Source of the DNA: Sipunculus nudus
Lineage: Eukaryota; Annelida; Sipuncula; Golfingiida; Sipunculidae
Length of the DNA: 64,000 bases
Assembly: GCA_026874595.1 (NCBI GenBank)
Contig: CM049315.1
Location: 17,321,664 to 17,385,663 of the forward strand
Direction of reading: 5' to 3'
Below are positions 59,033-64,000 of this stretch, piece after piece. The position numbers and the translations under genes were made by a program. The stretch's first letter is position 1; each line of letters starts with the position of its first letter. Below the pieces are notes generated by a model. The model did not search any database and was not told the origin of the DNA. It was given only the letters and a program-made list of their open reading frames with translations.

Positions 59033-59660
59033 CTATTCTCTTGCGACATAGAATATTCTGATTAGTACAAACTGCTTTGCTTGTCGCTGGTATATTTGCC
59101 AGCTTGGATCCAATGATCTGGTTTTTGAGAATTTAATGTCTTGGCCTGTTTCAAAGCTCTTAATTATCTTACTAAGAAGGGGTTCTTCAAGTTGCTTGTC
59201 TCTAATATTAATTTGGGCATTTGGAAGGTCATCTGATGAGGGCAACTGATCAGTCGGTGCAGGGGTGCATTGTAAGCCAATAAAAAATGGTAACTGGTAG
59301 TTACAAATTGCATTTACCATGTCTGTGGAGAGATGGACAGTCTCCTGACTTGGGGACCTGGACAGTGCGTTAGCATCAATGTTAATTTGGCCTGAGCGAT
59401 ATTTAATGTCAAACTTGAAATTTGCCAATTCGGTTATCCACCGCTGTCCAGTGGCATCAAGCCTAGCTGATGAAAGAACATAGCATAATTGGTTATTGTC
59501 TGTTTTAACAGTAAACATGCCACCATGAAGGTAATCTTTAAAAGGTTTTTCATCGATTAAGACGATCCGGTGTTTGATTTTATCAGTTCGGCCAATGTCG
59601 ATTCATTGACAGGATAGACAGAGCTCCAAGTATTTATGAGACTTAAAACTTTACGACGCT
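59033..59660 (-). pseudogene. RNase H remnant at an RT deletion, element 2
   Basis: Frame 59033-59518 begins MFTVKTDNNQLCYVLSS and runs through the Ty3 RNase H end (IKYRSGQINIDANALSRSP). Just upstream, in shifted frames, is pre-RT text GRTDKIKHRIVLIDEKPFK, which in intact elements comes before RT. It joins directly to DYLHGG of RNase H. The whole RT domain and the first RNase H catalytic positions, roughly 1 kb, are missing. Confidence 0.82.
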
Positions 59661-59661
59661 C

Positions 59662-60518
59662 TTACTCAGACAATGAGGTTCCAATATTAAAGTGGTCATT
59701 GACGCCTTCAGGGACAGGGACAAAATCCTGAGTAAATGAAGGTATTACTGAGGCGACCTGTAGCGAACAAAGCAAAGCTTTCGCTGGAATAGTAATTGGA
59801 CTAGCTGTCAAATTGGAAATTTTAAAACCGACCCGTTTACTGGTTTTGTTTTTGAAATTTACCTGCATGAATAAGGGGTCCAAAACTAGTCCGGCAGGTA
59901 ACTGACCTTCTGGTTCGGTGACTACGCTGGTTTTGCCATAAGTACATGTTCGTGTTACTCCGGGTACGAAACAGCTATGATGGGCAGGTATGAAGACCTG
60001 TTTGTTGCCCATTACTCTACCTACTGGTTCGGATGTTATACAATTGGAAAGACAATGGGTTTTGCATGCCAATCGCCAGGGATCAGATAGCCCTGCGGTT
60101 TGAACAAACCATGGCACCTTGATTGCCCTTAGTTGTTGGACACAAGGTTTAATGGTGTTTTGCCCAATTACAAAAGGGGTGGTCATGTTCAAGCTGGCGT
60201 CTTTAACAAGTAAGACTGGAGTGGGAAAATAGTATCCTGAAGGACTGAACGGAAGTTTACCTCTAACTCCACAATTCCTAAATACTCCAGTTTTCCTCCG
60301 CCAGCTACTTCAACCTCCAGTACTTGGTCAACGGGCAATATAGGACAAGATGTTGAGTATTTCTTGTAAAACCACTCGGCAACAGTAGAAATGGCCGAGC
60401 CAGAATCAGTTAAACCTGTGGTAGGAATGTCATTGGCCAAAAGCCCTACCCGATCAACATTACCTACCAGCTCTACCGGAATTGTTGTTGGGACAGGCTT
60501 CTCACCTGTAACCCCCAC
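59662..60518 (-). pseudogene. Protease and linker, Ty3 element 2
   Basis: Frame 60189-60518 carries the retropepsin active site in TTGLTDSGSAISTVAEW (D-S-G-S) and the flap-like LEVEVAGGGKLEYLGIVELE. A frameshift near 60235 leads into 59662-60192 (PFVIGQNTIKPCV...), ending at a TAA. No RT follows. Confidence 0.8.
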
Positions 60519-60537
60519 CGACTGCTGCAGGCGGACT

Positions 60538-61739
60538 TTAGTTTAACGGCCGGCCGTTCACATCCCTACGGGCGACACAATCACGCAGAATGTGGTTGTT
60601 CCTTTTACACCGGCTACAAAATAATCGGCTAGGACCTTGAGTGCTGCCATTGGTACTGCCAGGAGAAGGATTAGTTAGTGGGGCCGCTTTACTATGGTAA
60701 GAACCTTTGTCTTCCAGTTTACTTAGTCGGCTTTCTTGAGCTTCTGATTTTTTATTACAGTTTCTACGGCCTGTGCCCAAATCTACATTCGTCTGTTGTT
60801 GTATTGGGGTTTTACCTTTTCCAGCCTGACTGGGAGTGGACACCCTGACGGACGAAGGGCCAGATGCCGAAAGATCCCACTTGTACTCTACCTCCAGCTC
60901 TCTGGCAGAACTAAATAATTCGTCAAAGGGCCTGCCTGTTCGTAAGGGGGCTCGCAAAGCCTCTTTAACTTTGGAATATGTGGGGTGCAGGCCGTACCAG
61001 AATCTAGACCTGAGGCTGTTATCGGCCTCAGTGGGAGTAATCAACCCTCTGCCCTTAAGTGAATGCAGTAACTTTTGGAGGCGACACCCCCACTGAACGA
61101 TATTCTCCCCGGGGCCCTGCTGAGCACTGTAATACTGCTCACGTAGCAAATTAAAGTCGACTACTTCCCCAAACATTAAATCGAATTGCTGAAGTAAACT
61201 AACGACATTTGTTCCGGGGTCAGAGCATACAAGAATTTCGGCGGCTGTACCCCGAAGAGACAGCCTTACTACCTCCTCCACCTCACTTCTATGATAGTGG
61301 GGGTTATCCAGGAGGCCTTAACTTGGAATCGCCATTGGCTATATGACAGATCCTCTCCTGGATCTCCAGAAAAGGTCGGGAGACGAGGACGTTGGGTAAC
61401 TGTATACGTATGTACTGGAGGGGCTTGTTCCCAAGCCACTCTGCCGTCAAGCTTGGATCTTAATTTAGCCAAATTCTCAGGGCTGAGTGTATCTAGAAGT
61501 TTATCTAGTGGGTCAGAGTCCAACAACGTAGTTATAATATGTTCATCTGACTCTACTGCAGGAGACAGAAGAAGTTTAACCGGCTCTACTTGGGCCGACA
61601 ACTTAACCGAACTAAAGGTGCCCCCGGTGGACACCAAAACCGCCTCCACAGTGCCGACAGAACCGAAGTGTGCCTCAAGTTCGGCCCTCTTCACATCCTC
61701 GGGTAAGGATTTTACTACCAAGGTGCGAGGATACCTCAT
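60538..61739 (-). pseudogene. Gag with RRM-like N-terminus, Ty3 element 2
   Basis: Two frames that together cover a full Gag with a single frameshift near 61313. 61739-61269: an RRM-like start (RTLVVKSLPEDVKRAELEAH, then FGSVGTVEAVLVS) and RPRLPTFSGD. 61281-60538: capsid text VVRLSLRGTAAEILVC and LLQQFDLMFGEV, a basic linker, and the zinc knuckle CSRCKRNNHILRDC (C-x2-C-x4-H-x4-C), ending at TAA 60540-60538. RRM-like plus capsid is the layout of PNMA-type Gags. The protease frame is +1 relative to gag and begins right at the gag stop. Confidence 0.82.
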
Positions 61740-62720
61740 GGCTAGGGACTGTTACTTTATCCCAAATATTACCTGAAACGTACATTTACTCTATATTAAC
61801 TTAATATTACTTTATACTGAATATAACATGGAAAGTACAGTTATTTTATACTAACTATTACATGTACTGAATATTACATATATTTCAGATACCCGATTCT
61901 AAGTACCCTTGATGAAGAAGGAAGAGAAGTTACAATAATAATATCTAATACACTTCTCTACTGCCTGAAAAGAAAATAGCCAAAAGTCTTACCTAGCATA
62001 GACACCACACTGGTAGGTTACCAAAGAAAGGTAAGGCTACTCGACTGCACATTATGATACAAGTATATCTACTGAAATGTACTATGTCTAAACGATTATA
62101 TCTTAAGACCATGAAAACTTACTGTATTAAAAACTATCATAACATATCTTTATGCCTGGTGCATATCACGGAATCTCTTAGAGTACGTCTATATGCCTAA
62201 TGCAAATACATTATGAAACTAAACAAATTACAGAATCATGTGAATCTGGTGCATATCACCATTGTATATTATCACCCTTTGATAGGATAAAACACTACGC
62301 TATATATACGATGTCTTTGTAGTGTCCATTTGCGCTTTTGCGAGCGCTGAAGCGCCACCCCGTCGCACTGGCGATGGACCTGTCAATGTAAAGAGTTTAC
62401 GTAGAAGCTCGTTTCGACACTAGACGCTTGGCCGGCCCCAGCGCCCATTCACATGGAACAGTTCACTACACTGTCTGCTACAAGCAGACAGACGAGCACA
62501 GTTAATCGCGAAGGCGTGGTGGGTGATCACAAATAATAAATATGGAATATATCAGTCAGTTGGTTGGTGTACACATACCCACATGACCTGATAGTCCCAC
62601 AAGAAGGTGCAGCATAGGCTGTCAGGGCGAAACATCCGCCGCTTCAGGACACAGGACAAATCGCTCAGGATGATTTACGCCAGATCACAAAATCCGGGAT
62701 GTCCGTTCCTCCTATCATCG
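61740..62720 (-). other. 5' leader of Ty3 element 2
   Basis: About 1 kb between PBS and gag. No domain recognised. Confidence 0.55.
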
Positions 62721-62739
62721 CATCCTGTAGGCTGCGCCA
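62721..62739 (-). other. Primer-binding site of Ty3 element 2
   Basis: Minus strand tggcgcagcctacaggatg, three bases after the LTR end, starting with the TGG expected to pair with a tRNA CCA end. Seventeen of 19 positions match element 1. Confidence 0.8.
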
Positions 62740-62742
62740 TTT

Positions 62743-64000
62743 TGTCGCGGACAGTGGGTAAGGCAGGTCCGCCCCATGTCATAGGAAGAACCCAAGACAA
62801 AGTTGATGGATGAAGCTTTATTTCTGGAAGAAGAAAGACCGTTGTCAGCTTGTTGCCAACAAGAGGAGCAAGGCTTGACTCTACATTTAAATGAATTATA
62901 TAAACTGCGTATGTTTTGTATATAACAGATATTATAGGTAACAATATGACATTTTGCTCTTTACACTTTACAATTAATCCGTATATTAATCTACAAATAT
63001 TTTAGTTTTAAGTTTTGTGGCTGAATGTGTAGTGTAAGCTCCATATATCTCACACGTATTAACCTTAAATCGCATTGATAGCTCATACACTCATTATACA
63101 TAGATTATACATTATACATAGATACACTTATTTTACATAGATACACTTGGATTTGAATATATTCATATGGCATATGATAGCTTTACTCTTATCCATTAAT
63201 GCAACCATCTCAGTATGATATGAATACACAACTAATCCTTCTACATTGCATTAATACAGACCTCACATAATAATAATCTTAACACGGTCCTATCTAAATG
63301 ATCTGTTTCCCTTATCAGGTATACTATGGATATTTATGACGTAATAAACGTTCTAAATTTATGGTGATGGGGATTTGGTGCCTTCATAATATTTATAGTG
63401 AATATGAATGATTGCGTGGAGGTTATATGGCGGGCCCGTCAGGGAGAATGTTTCTTAAATGCAATCGACTACGGCGAATACTATCTTCTCTCTACCACTT
63501 AGATCATGACCCTAAAGAAACGTAGGGTCTCCTAATTCCCTGTGAAATTAGTCTAATGGAAAAACTCCCGGCTTAGCATGATGTAAACAACATGATTACA
63601 TATTAAATATATTAATCTGGGTAGCAGGTTTTGAGGCTATGAGACACCTGTCTTTGGCGCGTAATTCGTGCAGCGAGGGGGCTGAACGCGGAGGAATCGT
63701 GCTAGAAGTTAAGCTGTCCCAAAAGTAAACACATCAGGATCTGAGCGATATGGATGGAATATGGATAAACAAGTTACTAATCGAGGTGACACAGCGACCT
63801 AGAGGCGTGAATTCATACAGCTAAACTGCATACTGCATCACTTTGTACAGTGCTCTTTTAAGCGCACTACTTTGGTTGGCGGAAGGTAAACAAAAATGCA
63901 TCAACAAAATAGAAAAAGTTCTCAGCTGGATGGCGATGAGCGAGAGGTAAGTTATATCCTAGTAATTTCAGTCTAAATTCTTTTAAAATTATTGACAGTT
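62743..64000 (-). repeat. 5' LTR of Ty3 element 2 (cut by window end)
   Basis: Colinear with 54542-55794, with scattered substitutions and small indels. The remainder, including the upstream repeat copy and the outer LTR end, lies outside the window, so the target duplication cannot be checked. Confidence 0.88.

Larger units (their letters stand above)
54542..64000 (-). mobile_element. Ty3/gypsy retrotransposon 2 (long LTRs, no RT)
   Basis: Minus-strand LTR retrotransposon running off the right end of the window. Order on the minus strand: right LTR (from 62743), PBS, leader, gag with RRM-like N-terminus and CCHC knuckle, protease (DSG), [RT missing], partial RNase H, integrase (HHCC and DDE), PPT and left LTR (54542-57364). 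It belongs to the same broad group as element 1 (shared PBS type and integrase text), but the LTRs are unrelated in sequence and more than three times longer. Several frameshifts are present. Confidence 0.9.

Noticed and set aside
61291-61776. 161-codon plus-strand ORF
   Set aside because: Antisense shadow of the element 2 gag frame.

Overview
This is an AT-rich stretch of an animal nuclear genome with introns, canonical GT-AG splice sites, AATAAA poly(A) signals, many (TA)n microsatellites and long poly(G)/poly(C) runs. The transposons (Ty3/gypsy, Penelope-like, CR1-like and L1/Tx1-like LINEs, pogo-like MITEs, a tRNA-type SINE) and the small secreted Cys-rich/EF-hand precursor genes suggest a lophotrochozoan, most likely a mollusc. 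I infer this from the sequence types; no species can be named. No bacterial-type operon, CRISPR array, rRNA or convincing tRNA gene was seen.

Host genes. The clearest host locus is a small family of secreted precursors: signal peptide, short cationic Cys-rich peptide, basic cleavage site, then an acidic tail with two canonical EF-hands. Copy 1 (8949-11175, +) looks intact, with four exons and a poly(A) signal. Its peptide has six Cys in a mirror-symmetric 3-3-4-3-3 spacing followed by GKR. Copy 2 (about 50550-53390, +) has the same exon phases, a TATA box and a 5'UTR intron, but an in-frame TAG in the first EF-hand; its peptide is an Arg-rich C-x3-C ladder. Copy 3 (3401-3897, +) is a broken relic inside a duplicated segment (about 3370-5100, matching about 10020-12260).

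Mobile elements dominate the rest. (i) 24488-35124: a decayed minus-strand Ty3/gypsy element with 839-bp LTRs, set in a (TA)n array. Its 3' LTR (left side) is split by a 5'-truncated LINE with an open reverse transcriptase ORF and a 10-bp target duplication. (ii) 54542 to past the window end: a second minus-strand Ty3/gypsy element with unusually long (2.8 kb) LTRs and a Gag that begins with an RRM-like domain. Both have deletions that destroy reverse transcriptase. Both keep similar primer-binding sites, a hairpin next to the polypurine tract, and a curious LTR architecture in which a ~51-bp segment is repeated, the upstream copy followed by a 5' splice-site-like CAG|GTAGG. (iii) Penelope-like GIY-YIG fragments at 18640-19070 (+) and about 35720-36600 (-), plus hammerhead-like motifs at 9401-9430 and 49341-49434. 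(iv) LINE relics at 12480-15420 and 19120-19850, a SWIM-domain pseudogene at 17340-18460 (-), a pair of pogo-like MITEs near 38.2-38.9 kb, a MITE at 44755 and a SINE at 48020.

The remaining intergenic DNA holds tandem repeats (16.3, 20.7, 22.2 and 46 kb) and unrecognised short ORFs.
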